This document shows positions 1 through 8,990 of a DNA stretch of 37,252 nt, in pieces. This DNA is from Caldilineaceae bacterium (GTDB taxonomy: Bacteria; Chloroflexota; Anaerolineae; Caldilineales; Caldilineaceae): positions 1-37,252 of the forward strand of contig JAJDZJ010000149.1 of the NCBI GenBank assembly GCA_022824685.1, written 5' to 3'. Position numbers and translations under genes: made by a program. Numbering within the stretch: the stretch's first letter is position 1; each line of letters opens with the position of its first letter. The notes under the pieces were generated by a model that was given only the letters and a program-made list of their open reading frames with translations, was not told the DNA's origin and made no database searches.

Positions 1-155
1 TCCTCTTGCCCTGCGTAGGCACGAGGGTGTCCTTGCAGAAACACGTACAATTTCTGCCACTGATAGTTGGCTATTCTATATGTAGACATCCTACTATTGT
101 CGCTGATCTGACAGAACAAATCAAACGTCAACGTGACCTAGGAAAGGAAGCTCCA

Positions 156-1235
156 ATGGCCCAGGAAATCCGCGAGTTCCGCGTCTCGAACGACGCCTTC
201 GACGACCCCCCCGAACTCAAACGCCGCCTCGCCGACGAGGGCTATCTCTTCTTCAGACAACTCCAGAACCCCGACAAAATGAGCGAGCTGCGCCGCGTCA
301 TGATGACCAAAATCCAGGAAATCGGCTGGCTCCTCCCCGACACCGACCCCTGCGACGGCATCGCCGACACGACAAAGCAGTGCACCGAAGGCGATCGCGA
401 ATACGTCGACGGCTACAGCCAGGTCTACAAACTGGAGCCCTTCCACCGCGCCGGCCACTGGCCCGAAGTTACAAGCATGATCGAAAAGATCATGGGCCGC
501 CCAATCATGCCTCACCCCAATCAGATCGCCCGTCTCTGGTTCCCCAAGTACACCGAACATACCACCCCCATGCACCAGGACTTCGTCCACTTCCAGGGCA
601 ACTTCGAGACGCTTACAAGTTGGGCCCCCATCGGCGACTGCCCTATCGAACTGGGTCCCCTCGCCGTCATTCCCCGATCTCACAAAGTCGGACGCGTGCT
701 CGATCACCACTTTTCCCTGGGCGCCGGCGCCTTGGCCGTCGACGTCGAGGGCGAGGAAGAGATAGAACCGATCTGGCACTCCACCGACTACGATGTCGGC
801 GACACACTTATCTTCCCCGCCCTCACCATTCATCAGGCCCTGCCCAACTACACCGAGGATCGGCTGCGGCTGTCGCTTGATAACCGTTACCAAGCCGTAG
901 GCGACCTGATCGCCGAGCAGATGCTCACCCCCCACGGCCCCAGCGGGCTCGAATGGGAAGAGGTCTATGAAGACTGGGAATCCGACGAATACAAATACTA
1001 CTGGAAAGACTACGACAATCCAGTCGTGGCCCGCGATCTGAGCTTCGGGGAAAAAGGCTTCGCCGAAGCCGTAGAACTGGCCAGAGCAGGCGACGAACAC
1101 GCCGTATTCGCCTTGCAACGCACCATCAGATTCGATCCCGATTCCGAAGCCGCTAAGACCGCCAAAGAAGTACTGACCGAAGCCGGCATAGCGGCACAGG
1201 CCCAACCAAAAAGGCTGCGAACTCGCCCGCCCTGA
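156..1235 (+). CDS. PhyH-family Fe(II)/2-oxoglutarate dioxygenase
   Basis: This is a 359-residue phytanoyl-CoA-dioxygenase-like (PhyH) protein. The family uses Fe(II) and 2-oxoglutarate to hydroxylate or demethylate small substrates in the cytoplasm. The metal triad is visible as H140-Q-D142 in TTPMHQDFVHF and distal H226 in LTIHQALPN. R236 or R238 shortly after is the likely 2-oxoglutarate anchor. I start at the ATG at 156 because AGGAAAGGAAG lies just upstream. The frame stays open back to position 6, but that stretch is unlike the family and is AT-richer. The C-terminal 110 residues are charged and extend beyond the usual core. It is the first gene of a co-directional run with a sugar ABC transporter, 182 bases before the binding protein. 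The substrate is unknown. The family call is firm; a role linked to the imported sugar is inference. Confidence 0.9.
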   Translation: MAQEIREFRVSNDAFDDPPELKRRLADEGYLFFRQLQNPDKMSELRRVMMTKIQEIGWLLPDTDPCDGIADTTKQCTEGDREYVDGYSQVYKLEPFHRAGHWPEVTSMIEKIMGRPIMPHPNQIARLWFPKYTEHTTPMHQDFVHFQGNFETLTSWAPIGDCPIELGPLAVIPRSHKVGRVLDHHFSLGAGALAVDVEGEEEIEPIWHSTDYDVGDTLIFPALTIHQALPNYTEDRLRLSLDNRYQAVGDLIAEQMLTPHGPSGLEWEEVYEDWESDEYKYYWKDYDNPVVARDLSFGEKGFAEAVELARAGDEHAVFALQRTIRFDPDSEAAKTAKEVLTEAGIAAQAQPKRLRTRPP

Positions 1236-1417
1236 TATGGCCTGCTTTTTGCGCCCGTCTCGCCACCTTGCGCCAACAACCAGTGTTCCACACGACTAAA
1301 GTCCAACCTGAAGGAGGTGTAGACGCAAGGTCCTGCTCATCCTGACTACGGCGCCATCCGAGGCCCGTACTATATCCTGATCTTTCGACAATCAAGGACA
1401 CGGAGAAGAGGCAGAAA

Positions 1418-2953
1418 ATGACTGGCAACGGACTGAGTAGACGAAGCTTTTTGAAGGTCTCCGCCGGCGCAGTCGGCGTCGGTCTGATGGCCGCCTGCGC
1501 TGCCCCTGGCGCACCAACCGGTGAAGAGATGGCAGACGAATCCGGCGGCGAAGAAATGGGGATGGAAAGGGTGGAAGTTCACTGTCACCTAGGCGGACTT
1601 CACCCCACCGAATGGACCACACGCTCAGCCGAACATCCCCTTGTCGGCAACGCCGCTCGCATCCTGGCCGAGCGCTTTGAAGAGCAAAACCCGGACATTG
1701 CAGTGGTTTTCGATGACTCAGGAGACGACGCCTGGCTCACCGCCGCTGTAAGCTCCGGGGAATCCCCCGATCTGATGAGTCGCCTCGACCTCGTCCAGCG
1801 CGGCTGGTGCGTCCCTATCGACGACTGGCTTGACGCCCCCAGCCCCTACGCAATCCAATACGAAACCTGGTCCGAAAGCTTCTATCCTTCCATGATGGAT
1901 TCCTTGACCTGGTCTGACGGCCTCGACTACTGCGCCCCCATCCGCGCCATCTGGCCCTACCTCGAAGTCGGCCTTGCCTGCAACATGGAAATCTTCAACG
2001 AGCACGGTCTCACGCCGCCTGCCACCTGGACTGAACAGATGGAGGTCTCCCAGGCCCTCAAGCAAGCCGGCCTTGGCCTCTCCCCCTGGCCCCGCGAAGG
2101 CGAGACCGGCAACTGCTGGCCCCTTGCCCTCCAGATCCTCCCGCCCATGATGCAGGAAGTCTGCGTCGATATGGACGCCGACAACGATTTCTTCGTCGGC
2201 ATCGAGGAAGCTCTGCCCGCACACAAGGCCGAGATCATCGGCCCGTACACGCCCATCTACCAGCGCGCCTGGGACGAAATGTACGCCCTCGCCCTGACTT
2301 GGGTGGACGGCTTCAACACCACCGATCTCGACCTCCTCTGGCGCGAAGGCTCGGTCGGTATGCAGTACCGGGCCACTTGGGAATTCGCAACCTTGGCCAA
2401 CGACCCCAACGTAGACTTCGAGCGCACCTTCGTTCCCTCGCCAATGCCCGCCGCTGCCGACATTCCCCCCACCGTCAGCACGCCCGGAGCAGTCGACCCC
2501 AGTGACTATACCGCCGGTGACGGCAAAGTACCCGGCGAACACGTGCAGGCCATTCGCGGCCCGCAGGACGTTATGCTCAAGTCCTCGACCGAGATGCGCG
2601 GCAACCGTGACCAGGTCATCAACTGGTGGCAGTTCATCACCGAGCCCGAAAACAACGCCTTCCTCAACAACGAAAACCAGCAGTTTATCCCTTCTGCCAG
2701 GGATGCCAAGCTCGGGCCGCTGTGGTCCGCAATCGGAGGATACAAACTACCCCTTTACACCTACACCATCGCCTGGTGGGGCATGGGGCTCCTGTGGGAC
2801 TGGGACTACTTCACCGAGTGGCGCCGCATCTTCGTCGCCTGGGTGATCGGAGACATGGACAGAGCCGAATTCTTCGAGCGCCAGCAGCGCTCCTGGGATG
2901 AAGGCGTCGCCCGCTACGAAGCACTGCTCGCCGACCAGGAAGCAGACAGCTAA
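1418..2953 (+). CDS. Tat-exported lipoprotein, sugar ABC transporter substrate-binding protein
   Basis: This 511-residue extracellular solute-binding protein (family 1, carbohydrate type) captures the substrate outside the membrane for the two permeases downstream. The N-terminus has a twin-arginine motif (SRRSFLK, residues 7-13), a hydrophobic stretch and a lipobox-like MAAC with C27. It is therefore probably exported folded by Tat and lipid-anchored. An acidic Gly/Glu-rich linker follows (about residues 34-50), then the binding domain with many Trp and Tyr residues, as is usual for sugar binders. The length is slightly above the family norm of 400-450. GAGAAGAGG lies upstream of the ATG. 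A strong hairpin follows the stop codon, which fits higher expression of this gene than of the permeases. Ligand specificity cannot be read from the sequence. Confidence 0.9.
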   Translation: MTGNGLSRRSFLKVSAGAVGVGLMAACAAPGAPTGEEMADESGGEEMGMERVEVHCHLGGLHPTEWTTRSAEHPLVGNAARILAERFEEQNPDIAVVFDDSGDDAWLTAAVSSGESPDLMSRLDLVQRGWCVPIDDWLDAPSPYAIQYETWSESFYPSMMDSLTWSDGLDYCAPIRAIWPYLEVGLACNMEIFNEHGLTPPATWTEQMEVSQALKQAGLGLSPWPREGETGNCWPLALQILPPMMQEVCVDMDADNDFFVGIEEALPAHKAEIIGPYTPIYQRAWDEMYALALTWVDGFNTTDLDLLWREGSVGMQYRATWEFATLANDPNVDFERTFVPSPMPAAADIPPTVSTPGAVDPSDYTAGDGKVPGEHVQAIRGPQDVMLKSSTEMRGNRDQVINWWQFITEPENNAFLNNENQQFIPSARDAKLGPLWSAIGGYKLPLYTYTIAWWGMGLLWDWDYFTEWRRIFVAWVIGDMDRAEFFERQQRSWDEGVARYEALLADQEADS

Positions 2954-2967
2954 AGAGTTCACAATCT

Positions 2968-3008
2968 TGGTGAGCGGACTGCGGCCCTGCACGCCTGTCC
3001 GCTCACCA
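2968..3008 (+). promoter_or_regulatory. Hairpin after the binding-protein gene
   Basis: An 11-bp perfect stem (TGGTGAGCGGA paired with TCCGCTCACCA) encloses a 19-base loop between the binding-protein stop and the next gene. No long T-run follows, so it is more likely a partial attenuator or an RNA-stabilising 3' end than a full terminator. Such hairpins are common after substrate-binding genes in ABC operons. Confidence 0.6.
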
Positions 3009-3034
3009 CAATTCCTCTTCCTGTTGACGCCTAC

Positions 3035-3472
3035 ATGTTACGCAAAATCCGTTTGGCCGCCGTCGGCCTGCTCTTCCTGATACTCGCCCTTCTCGCCGCG
3101 GACTTCATCCAGGCACTGGTGCGTCTCAACAACATTGTGATTGAAGGCGAGTTCAACAAGGAAAAGGTCGTCTCCGACGGCGAAGACTCTATTTTGCTTA
3201 CAGTTCGGGTCACCGAGAATGGCCAACCGCGCGTCAACGACACCCTCCAGGCATGGCTTCAACCTGGCAATGGCCTCATGATCCCGGAATGGTCCTACAC
3301 CGACGAAAACGGCGAAGTCGTTATCACCTTCACGCCCAATCCTGCTACGGCCTACGACATCAAGACCGACTCAATCATCAATGTCATCGACATTAACATA
3401 GGGCGCTGGCTCGAGGTCGACAAGCGCTTCTCCATCGAAGTGCCAGTCGAAAATCCGACGTCATCAGACTGA
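3035..3472 (+). CDS. Small membrane-anchored Ig-like protein, function unknown
   Basis: This 145-residue protein lies between the binding-protein and permease genes. Residues 1-30 are positively charged, then strongly hydrophobic (LRKIRLAAVGLLFLILALL), which makes a signal anchor or uncleaved signal peptide. Residues 35-140 look like one beta-sandwich: alternating beta strands, the phrase VTENGQPRVND and the phrase YTDENGEVVITFTPNP. Both resemble bacterial Ig-like (Big_1, invasin-type) domains. It probably faces the outside of the membrane. No ribosome-binding site is obvious before the ATG. I do not recognise the family. Its position suggests an accessory subunit of the transporter or a helper that presents substrate, but that is inference. 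Confidence 0.7.
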   Translation: MLRKIRLAAVGLLFLILALLAADFIQALVRLNNIVIEGEFNKEKVVSDGEDSILLTVRVTENGQPRVNDTLQAWLQPGNGLMIPEWSYTDENGEVVITFTPNPATAYDIKTDSIINVIDINIGRWLEVDKRFSIEVPVENPTSSD

Positions 3473-3611
3473 GAAGGGCACGCCAAGAGTGAATTCCGGT
3501 TGCCGGTCTCTGCCAGACCCATGGATGTGGGCTTCAATCGGTATGAGTGACTGTGTCTGGATCTCCTCCTGGATCTGAGGTCCTTCTAATGGAAAAGCCC
3601 AGGGAGTTAGC

Positions 3612-4589
3612 ATGACAGAAGGTACAGGCGCTGTAGAACAGGGCAACGTGGCAGAGACGGGCAAATCTGTTCCTGTCGGGTCAAGAGAGCTCTCTACCTG
3701 GCAGGCAATGCGTCGCTCCTGGCAAGCCTACGCCCTCCTTGCCCCCATCTTCATTCTCCTCCTGATCTTCAACTATTACCCGCCCATCCTCGGCCTCCTC
3801 CGCGCCTTCTACCGCTGGCGGCCCGGAGTCGAAGCCAGTTTCGTCGGCCTCCAGCATTTTGGCGTCTACTTCACCTCCCCCGAAACGGGCCGTGAACTCC
3901 TCAATATGTTCAAACTGCTCGCCTTCTTCTTTTTCTCAGGCGCAGTCGTCCCCTTCATCATGGCCGTTCTCATCTTCCGCATCCGAGACACCGAGTCCAA
4001 GGAGCTCTATCGCCTCTTTCTCATCATCCCCATGCTCGTCCCGCTCATCGTCGTCATTCTCCTCTGGAAACAGATCTACGACCCCAACCTCGGCGTCATT
4101 AACGGCCTGCTGGAACAGTTCGGGCTCGGATTCCTGGCACGCAACTGGCTTGGCGACACCGCCACCGCCCTTTACTCGATTATGTTTATGGGCTTCCCCT
4201 GGGTGTCAGGCGTCGGCACCCTCATCTATCTGGGAGGACTGGGCCAGATTTCCGAATCAATCTTTGACGCCTGCGAAGTCGATGGCTGCACCGGCCTCCG
4301 CCGCACCCTGCAGATCGATCTGCCTCTCGTACTAGGCCAGGTGCGCCTCATGACGATTCTCGCTGTCATCGCCGGCGTCACCTCATTTCAGCAGATCCTG
4401 GTGCTGACCGACGGCGGACCCGGTTTCGCCACCATGGTCCCCGGCCTGACCATGTTCCACAAGGCCTTCCGAACACAGCAGTTCGGCTACGCCGCTTCCA
4501 TCGGCATGGTACTGTTTGTCATTACCTTCGCCGTGACCCTGGCCGTCAACCGCACTGTTCATCCCGCTGTTGAAGAAGTCCGTCACTAG
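3612..4589 (+). CDS. Sugar ABC transporter permease (MalF/UgpA type)
   Basis: This 325-residue inner-membrane permease forms half of the import channel. A cytoplasmic N-terminal tail of about 38 residues is followed by about six hydrophobic helices, the first being AYALLAPIFILLLIF. The EAA loop that contacts the ATPase is around residues 218-238 (IFDACEVDGCTGLRRT), a somewhat degenerate form with DACEVDG in place of EAAxxDG. AGGGAG five bases before the ATG supports the start. The second permease starts 41 bases downstream. The two permeases and the upstream binding protein form a CUT1-type carbohydrate importer. No ATP-binding subunit is encoded in the window, so a shared MsmK/UgpC-like ATPase elsewhere is likely. 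Confidence 0.9.
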   Translation: MTEGTGAVEQGNVAETGKSVPVGSRELSTWQAMRRSWQAYALLAPIFILLLIFNYYPPILGLLRAFYRWRPGVEASFVGLQHFGVYFTSPETGRELLNMFKLLAFFFFSGAVVPFIMAVLIFRIRDTESKELYRLFLIIPMLVPLIVVILLWKQIYDPNLGVINGLLEQFGLGFLARNWLGDTATALYSIMFMGFPWVSGVGTLIYLGGLGQISESIFDACEVDGCTGLRRTLQIDLPLVLGQVRLMTILAVIAGVTSFQQILVLTDGGPGFATMVPGLTMFHKAFRTQQFGYAASIGMVLFVITFAVTLAVNRTVHPAVEEVRH

Positions 4590-4630
4590 CGCTCCCTGAG
4601 GAAGCAAAGGCACTGCAAGGAGAACAGCAA

Positions 4631-5527
4631 TTGAGCACCACAACCTCCACCCAGGTCGCGCCGCCCGCCAGGCGGCCTCTCCGTTACTACCAGATTGGAT
4701 CGCACCTGTTCATCGCCGTGATGCTTCTGCTCTCTCTGATCCCCACCTACCTCCTGATCACCTGGTCCTTCAAAAACGGCCTCCAATACCGTTGGGAACG
4801 ATGGGCCATCAGCTTCCCGCTGCGCTGGCGCAACTATGTCGCCGCCTGGGACATTGTCGGCGACTACATGATCAACACCATCATCGTAGCCATCTTTGGC
4901 CTCATGGGAATGTTGCTGCTCTCGCTCATCGGCGGCTACGTCTTCGCCCGCATGGACTTCCCCTTCCGCGAAACGCTCTACTACGCCATCATCGCCCTCC
5001 TAATGGTCCCCTGGGTTCTCTCCTTCATCCCCGCCTACATGGTCTACGTGCGCCTCGGCCTGCTGAACAACCGCTTGGCTCTGATTATCCCCGAACTCGC
5101 CGGCGGCCCTATCTTCGGCATCTTCCTCATGCGCGCCTTCATCTCAGGAATCCCGGAGGAACTCTACGAGTCCGCCCGCTGTGACGGCGCCGGCGTCCTC
5201 GATCTCATCGGCCGCATCACCCTGCCGCTGTCACTGCCCGGGCTCGCCACCCTCGCCGTCCTCAACTTCATCGGAGTCTGGAACTCCTTCCTCTGGCCGC
5301 TGGTTATGATCCAGGATGACGAAAAACAGATGATCGCGGTCGGACTCTACAAGCTGGCCCGGTCCGCCACCTCCGGCGGCGTCCCCGGCTGGACCAGCCA
5401 GGACTTCAGCGTCTGGGGCCCCCTCTATGCCGGCTATGTGATCGCTTCGCTCCCCCTCGTTCTCCTGTTCATCCTCCTCGGCAAATTCTACGTCGAGGGC
5501 TTGGTCGACTCCGGCCTTAAGGTCTGA
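4631..5527 (+). CDS. Sugar ABC transporter permease (MalG/UgpE type)
   Basis: This 298-residue inner-membrane permease is the second half of the import channel. It has about six transmembrane helices, beginning at residues 24-44. A well-conserved EAA-loop equivalent lies at about residues 176-200 (EELYESARCDGAGVLD). I choose the TTG at 4631 as start because AAGGAG ends eight bases before it. The first in-frame ATG lies inside the first membrane helix and would truncate it. The order binding protein, MalF-type, MalG-type is standard for CUT1 operons. The glycoside hydrolase gene follows after 86 bases. Confidence 0.9.
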   Translation: MSTTTSTQVAPPARRPLRYYQIGSHLFIAVMLLLSLIPTYLLITWSFKNGLQYRWERWAISFPLRWRNYVAAWDIVGDYMINTIIVAIFGLMGMLLLSLIGGYVFARMDFPFRETLYYAIIALLMVPWVLSFIPAYMVYVRLGLLNNRLALIIPELAGGPIFGIFLMRAFISGIPEELYESARCDGAGVLDLIGRITLPLSLPGLATLAVLNFIGVWNSFLWPLVMIQDDEKQMIAVGLYKLARSATSGGVPGWTSQDFSVWGPLYAGYVIASLPLVLLFILLGKFYVEGLVDSGLKV

Positions 5528-5613
5528 CATATTCCCAACTCCTCCCGGCAGCGAGACGAACTTCTGGGCCCGAACTGCCCGCCGCTGCAAACCCGTTAGG
5601 GAAGCTACACAAA

Positions 5614-6996
5614 ATGACAAATGCAACCCAGTCCATGTTCTTCAAATCCAATGGCGTCGATGCCCACTGGGACACCTGGATGTTCTTCCACGAGGGAACC
5701 TACTACCTCTTCTACCTCATCACCGAATACAGCCCCGGCGAAGGCTTCGGCCTCGCCACCTCCCCCGACGGCGTCACCTGGACCGACCACGGCTGGGCCA
5801 TCAAAGCCTCCGAAAAAATGGTCACCTACCTCGGAACCGGCGCCGTCTGGAAATCACCCGACTTCGACAGCAGCGGCCGCTTCATCTGCAACTACTCCGA
5901 ATGGCGCGTCGAAGACGATGGCAGCCAGACCCAGAACATCTTCTTCGCCTGGAGCGAAGACCTGATGAACTGGACCAAATTCGGCGACGACCACATTTTC
6001 AAAGTCGACACACGCTACTACGAGCAGCACGGCCGCTGGGACTGCATCTTCCCTCTTCCCCGCCCAGACGGCGGCTACTACGGCTACTGGACCGCCACGC
6101 CCAAAGACGCCGTCGGCTTTGGCTTCGGACGTAGCGAAAACGGCGTCCATTGGGAGGCCCTCCCCTCCCCCGAGCTCGTCTGGGAGGGTGCCGACCCGCC
6201 CCACAGCATGGAGGCTGGCGCCGTCGCCGAATTCAACGGCAGATACTACGCCATCGTCGGTCAGGGTTCCAGGACCATGAAGACCATGATCGCCGACAAC
6301 CCCGCCGGGCCCTATACCGTCGCCCCCGCAAACTATGCTCTCCTCGAAAACTCCGGCGAGCACAAGCACACCTACTTTGCCCGCTTCCTCCGCACCCCCG
6401 ACGACATCCTCGTCAACCATCACGCCGTAACCCGCTTCCAGCTAGACACCGGCCGCGACATCTGCTACTGGGCCCCCCTCAAGAGAGCCTTCGTCGACGA
6501 CGCCGGCACCCTCTGGTTTGGTTACTGGCTGGGAAACGAAGCCTTGAAGAAAAGCCAGGTCTCCACCCAATTCGCCGCCCCCACCGGACGCGTCCAAATG
6601 GCAGAAGAGTCGGTGGACACCGCTGGTGGCATAGTAATAGAAGGCGGTGTCACTCTCCCCGCAGCCGACCTTCCGCAACCGGACTGGCCCGGCCTCTACA
6701 TCGAATACGAGACTGGCCTCGGCAGTTACATTCAGTTGGGAGCGGAGGGCGTCACCCATTTCGGTCTTATGTCAGAGAACGAAGAGAGTTACCATCTGGA
6801 GGACGTCATGGCCCGCGAATGGCCGTTTACCAGCACAGCCCGCTTCCGCACACTTCTCAAAGAATCGGTCCTCGAATTCTACCTAGACGACCTCCTGATT
6901 CAATCCTACAGCCTGCCTGCCGAGGCCACAGGCCGTATCGGCCTCCTGAACCAGACAGGTCTGATGCAACATGTCCAGATCTGGAACGCAGTCTGA
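5614..6996 (+). CDS. Five-bladed beta-propeller glycoside hydrolase (GH43/GH32-like)
   Basis: This 460-residue cytoplasmic-looking enzyme has no signal peptide and starts directly with propeller sequence. Typical GH32/GH43/GH68-clan blade phrases are present: HWDTWMFFHEGTYYLFYL, ATSPDGVTWTDHG, WSEDLMNWTKFGD and FNGRYYAIVG. Candidate catalytic residues by analogy are D20 (blade 1), D143 in RWDCIFPLP and E200 in SMEAGAVAEF. Residues from about 350 to 460 form a second beta-rich domain (YIEYETGLGSYIQLG to GRIGLLNQTG) like the lectin-type C-terminal domain of GH32 enzymes. It probably cleaves the sugar brought in by the adjacent ABC transporter. The linkage is unknown; fructosidase, arabinosidase and xylosidase are all possible. 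AGGGAAG precedes the ATG. Confidence 0.82.
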   Translation: MTNATQSMFFKSNGVDAHWDTWMFFHEGTYYLFYLITEYSPGEGFGLATSPDGVTWTDHGWAIKASEKMVTYLGTGAVWKSPDFDSSGRFICNYSEWRVEDDGSQTQNIFFAWSEDLMNWTKFGDDHIFKVDTRYYEQHGRWDCIFPLPRPDGGYYGYWTATPKDAVGFGFGRSENGVHWEALPSPELVWEGADPPHSMEAGAVAEFNGRYYAIVGQGSRTMKTMIADNPAGPYTVAPANYALLENSGEHKHTYFARFLRTPDDILVNHHAVTRFQLDTGRDICYWAPLKRAFVDDAGTLWFGYWLGNEALKKSQVSTQFAAPTGRVQMAEESVDTAGGIVIEGGVTLPAADLPQPDWPGLYIEYETGLGSYIQLGAEGVTHFGLMSENEESYHLEDVMAREWPFTSTARFRTLLKESVLEFYLDDLLIQSYSLPAEATGRIGLLNQTGLMQHVQIWNAV

Positions 6997-7066
6997 AGAG
7001 ATCAGCAGACGTTAAGCAAGACCTGCATCTCTTAGTCCGCATGACTTTACCCATAAGATCCTGCCC

Positions 7067-7921
7067 ATGACAACTGTCCTCACACTCGACCAGTGCGCCT
7101 TCTACCACGCCAACGGCTACCTCCACGCCCCCGCCGTCATCCCGCCAGACCTCCTGTCCCTCATGCAGACCGTCCTCTCCCGCTGGGCAGACGACACCAT
7201 CAACACCTGGCTGAAACAGGGTCTGATTGACGAACCCCGCGACGACCTCGACTTCCAGCATCGCCTCGCCCGCCTCTGGGAAACCGCCGGACGCCCCGAA
7301 TACATCCGCAGCCCCCGCCGCGACCTCGTCAGCCGCCAAATGTACGACATCCTCCTCCATCCCGCCCTCCTCGCCCTCGCGCAGGACCTCCTCGGAACGC
7401 CTGAAGTCTCCGTCCACGGCATCTTCAACGCCCGCCCCAAGCTGCCCGACCAGCTCTGGACCCAAACTCCCTGGCACCAGGACGCACAGTACTATCGCGA
7501 CGCCGAGCAGGTCCACGTTACCTCTATCTGGATGCCCCTCCATCCCGTCACCGAGCGCAACAGCTGCCTCCAGGTCGCCCCCGGCCTCCACCGCGGTCCC
7601 CTCCACGAAGGCTGGAACGACCCCGAAACCGGCTTCCTCGGCCTCGCGCCCGAAGTGCGCGACGCGCTGCAGGGTGTCTCAATCGAAATGGAACCCGGCG
7701 ACGCCCTCTGCTTCACACAGATCACGCCCCACCGCGCCCTCCCCAACCGCTCCAACCAGGTTCGTTGGTCCATCGACGTGCGCTACGAACCGACCGCCCA
7801 GGCTACCGCAGCCGGCCAGAAACAGGGATTCGTCGCCCACAGCCCGAACAGTCCCAACGCGGTTCCCACCTATGAACAGTGGCTCAAAAAGTGGGAAGCT
7901 ATCCCTTCAGGCAGCTACTGA
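7067..7921 (+). CDS. PhyH-family Fe(II)/2-oxoglutarate dioxygenase
   Basis: This 284-residue PhyH-family enzyme is predicted to be cytoplasmic. The iron ligands are H137-Q-D139 in TPWHQDAQYY and H222 in TPHRALPN. R233 in QVRWSIDVRY is the probable 2-oxoglutarate-binding arginine. An N-terminal phrase, FYHANGYLHAPAVI, is typical of the family. It follows the glycoside hydrolase by 70 bases and precedes a second, clearly related PhyH gene by 103 bases. Both share the phrase QVRWSID and the NGYL/GFLV opening, which suggests an old duplication. No clear Shine-Dalgarno sequence is visible. The substrate is unknown; oxidation of a sugar, cyclitol or acyl compound would fit the context. Confidence 0.9.
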   Translation: MTTVLTLDQCAFYHANGYLHAPAVIPPDLLSLMQTVLSRWADDTINTWLKQGLIDEPRDDLDFQHRLARLWETAGRPEYIRSPRRDLVSRQMYDILLHPALLALAQDLLGTPEVSVHGIFNARPKLPDQLWTQTPWHQDAQYYRDAEQVHVTSIWMPLHPVTERNSCLQVAPGLHRGPLHEGWNDPETGFLGLAPEVRDALQGVSIEMEPGDALCFTQITPHRALPNRSNQVRWSIDVRYEPTAQATAAGQKQGFVAHSPNSPNAVPTYEQWLKKWEAIPSGSY

Positions 7922-8024
7922 ATCCACTTTTCTCCTTCACTGCCTTGGGCGGTATAATTCCAGGGGACTGACTGACCGCAACGGCGCGCGTCAAAAGAGC
8001 GCGCCAAACACCGGACCCGTGCCC

Positions 8025-8990
8025 ATGAGCCTGACGACTGAAGAACTCTCTCTGTTTCACCGCCAGGGCTTCCTGGTCAAACCTAACCTTTACAGTGCGG
8101 CCGACATCAAACCCCTCCAGGACGCCCTTTCGGAAATCATCGATCAAGGCATCCGCGACCTCCATGCGGAAGGCAAGTTGGCGAACACGCACGCAGAAAA
8201 ACCCTTCGGCCGCCGACTGTCATCCATCTTCCTCGAGGACAATGAAGCCGGCGAAGAAGTAACCCGCCGCGTCATGGGCAAAGGAGGCGGAGGGTACAAC
8301 GGGCCCGCCATGCTGCAGACAATCCGCCACGCGCCCCTCCTCTCATGCATCGAGAGCCTGATCGGCCCCAACATCGTCGGCTCTTCCGTCTACCGCATCC
8401 GCCCCAAACTCCCCGGCTGGGACCGCGGCGAAGTGCCCTGGCACCAGGACGCCGGCTACACGCTCGCACACTGCGACCGCCACCTCATCATCACCTGCTG
8501 GATCCCCCTCGTTGACGCCACCCTCGAAAACGGCTGCCTCCACGTCATCCCAACCGTACACAAGACCGGTATCCTCCGCCACTATACCGGCGGCCATGCC
8601 GGCTTCCTCGAAGTCCCGCGCGAAGAGTTGCCCCCGGTCGAACCCGTCCCCGTGCCCATGAAGGCCGGCGACGCGCTCCTGCTCACCAATCTCACGCCCC
8701 ACGCCTCCTTCGAAAACCGCACAGACCAGGTCCGCTGGAGCATCGACCTGCGCTACCAGAGCGCCAACGCGCCCAACAACGTCGACGAAGACCCAGCCTC
8801 CTACACGCCCGAACGCGACCCGGTCACCATGGCCTGCTACCCGCCCGAAGCCGATTTCGTCATCCGTGATCACAACGATCCCGCCCGCGAAGTCCACTCC
8901 GCCAAACAGTTCCAGAAACTCCGCCAGCGCTACGAATCAACCCGCCCCAACACGCCCGGCCGCGGCTGGACACCGCTCCAGCAACGATGA
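8025..8990 (+). CDS. PhyH-family Fe(II)/2-oxoglutarate dioxygenase
   Basis: This 321-residue PhyH enzyme has iron ligands H140-Q-D142 in VPWHQDAGYT and H226 in TPHASFEN, with R237 in QVRWSIDLRY as likely 2-oxoglutarate contact. Residues 60-95 carry an insertion with a Gly-rich loop (GKGGGGYNG) that the 7067-7921 protein lacks. The C-terminal 60 residues hold a Pro-rich tail. The start at 8025 begins MSLTTEELSLFHRQGFLV, the normal N-terminus. The same frame is open upstream to 7227, but there it overlaps the previous gene and has shadow composition. TATAAT at 7953-7958 could be a -10 box, but no good -35 is seen. It is the last gene of the co-directional transporter run. Confidence 0.9.
   Translation: MSLTTEELSLFHRQGFLVKPNLYSAADIKPLQDALSEIIDQGIRDLHAEGKLANTHAEKPFGRRLSSIFLEDNEAGEEVTRRVMGKGGGGYNGPAMLQTIRHAPLLSCIESLIGPNIVGSSVYRIRPKLPGWDRGEVPWHQDAGYTLAHCDRHLIITCWIPLVDATLENGCLHVIPTVHKTGILRHYTGGHAGFLEVPREELPPVEPVPVPMKAGDALLLTNLTPHASFENRTDQVRWSIDLRYQSANAPNNVDEDPASYTPERDPVTMACYPPEADFVIRDHNDPAREVHSAKQFQKLRQRYESTRPNTPGRGWTPLQQR

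Noticed and set aside
1..155. Coding extension or promoter before the first PhyH gene
   Set aside because: The extension does not resemble the family, and the best -35/-10 pair (TTGGCT, TACTAT) has a 19-base spacer and weak matches.
138..1205. Long - strand open frame opposite the first PhyH gene
   Set aside because: It is the antisense of a real gene in high-GC DNA, Gly/Val/Phe-rich, without recognisable domains. Similar antisense frames throughout were dropped for the same reason.
7227..8024. Upstream open frame joined to the PhyH gene at 8025
   Set aside because: It overlaps the 7067-7921 gene in another frame and has Ser/Pro/Thr-rich shadow composition.
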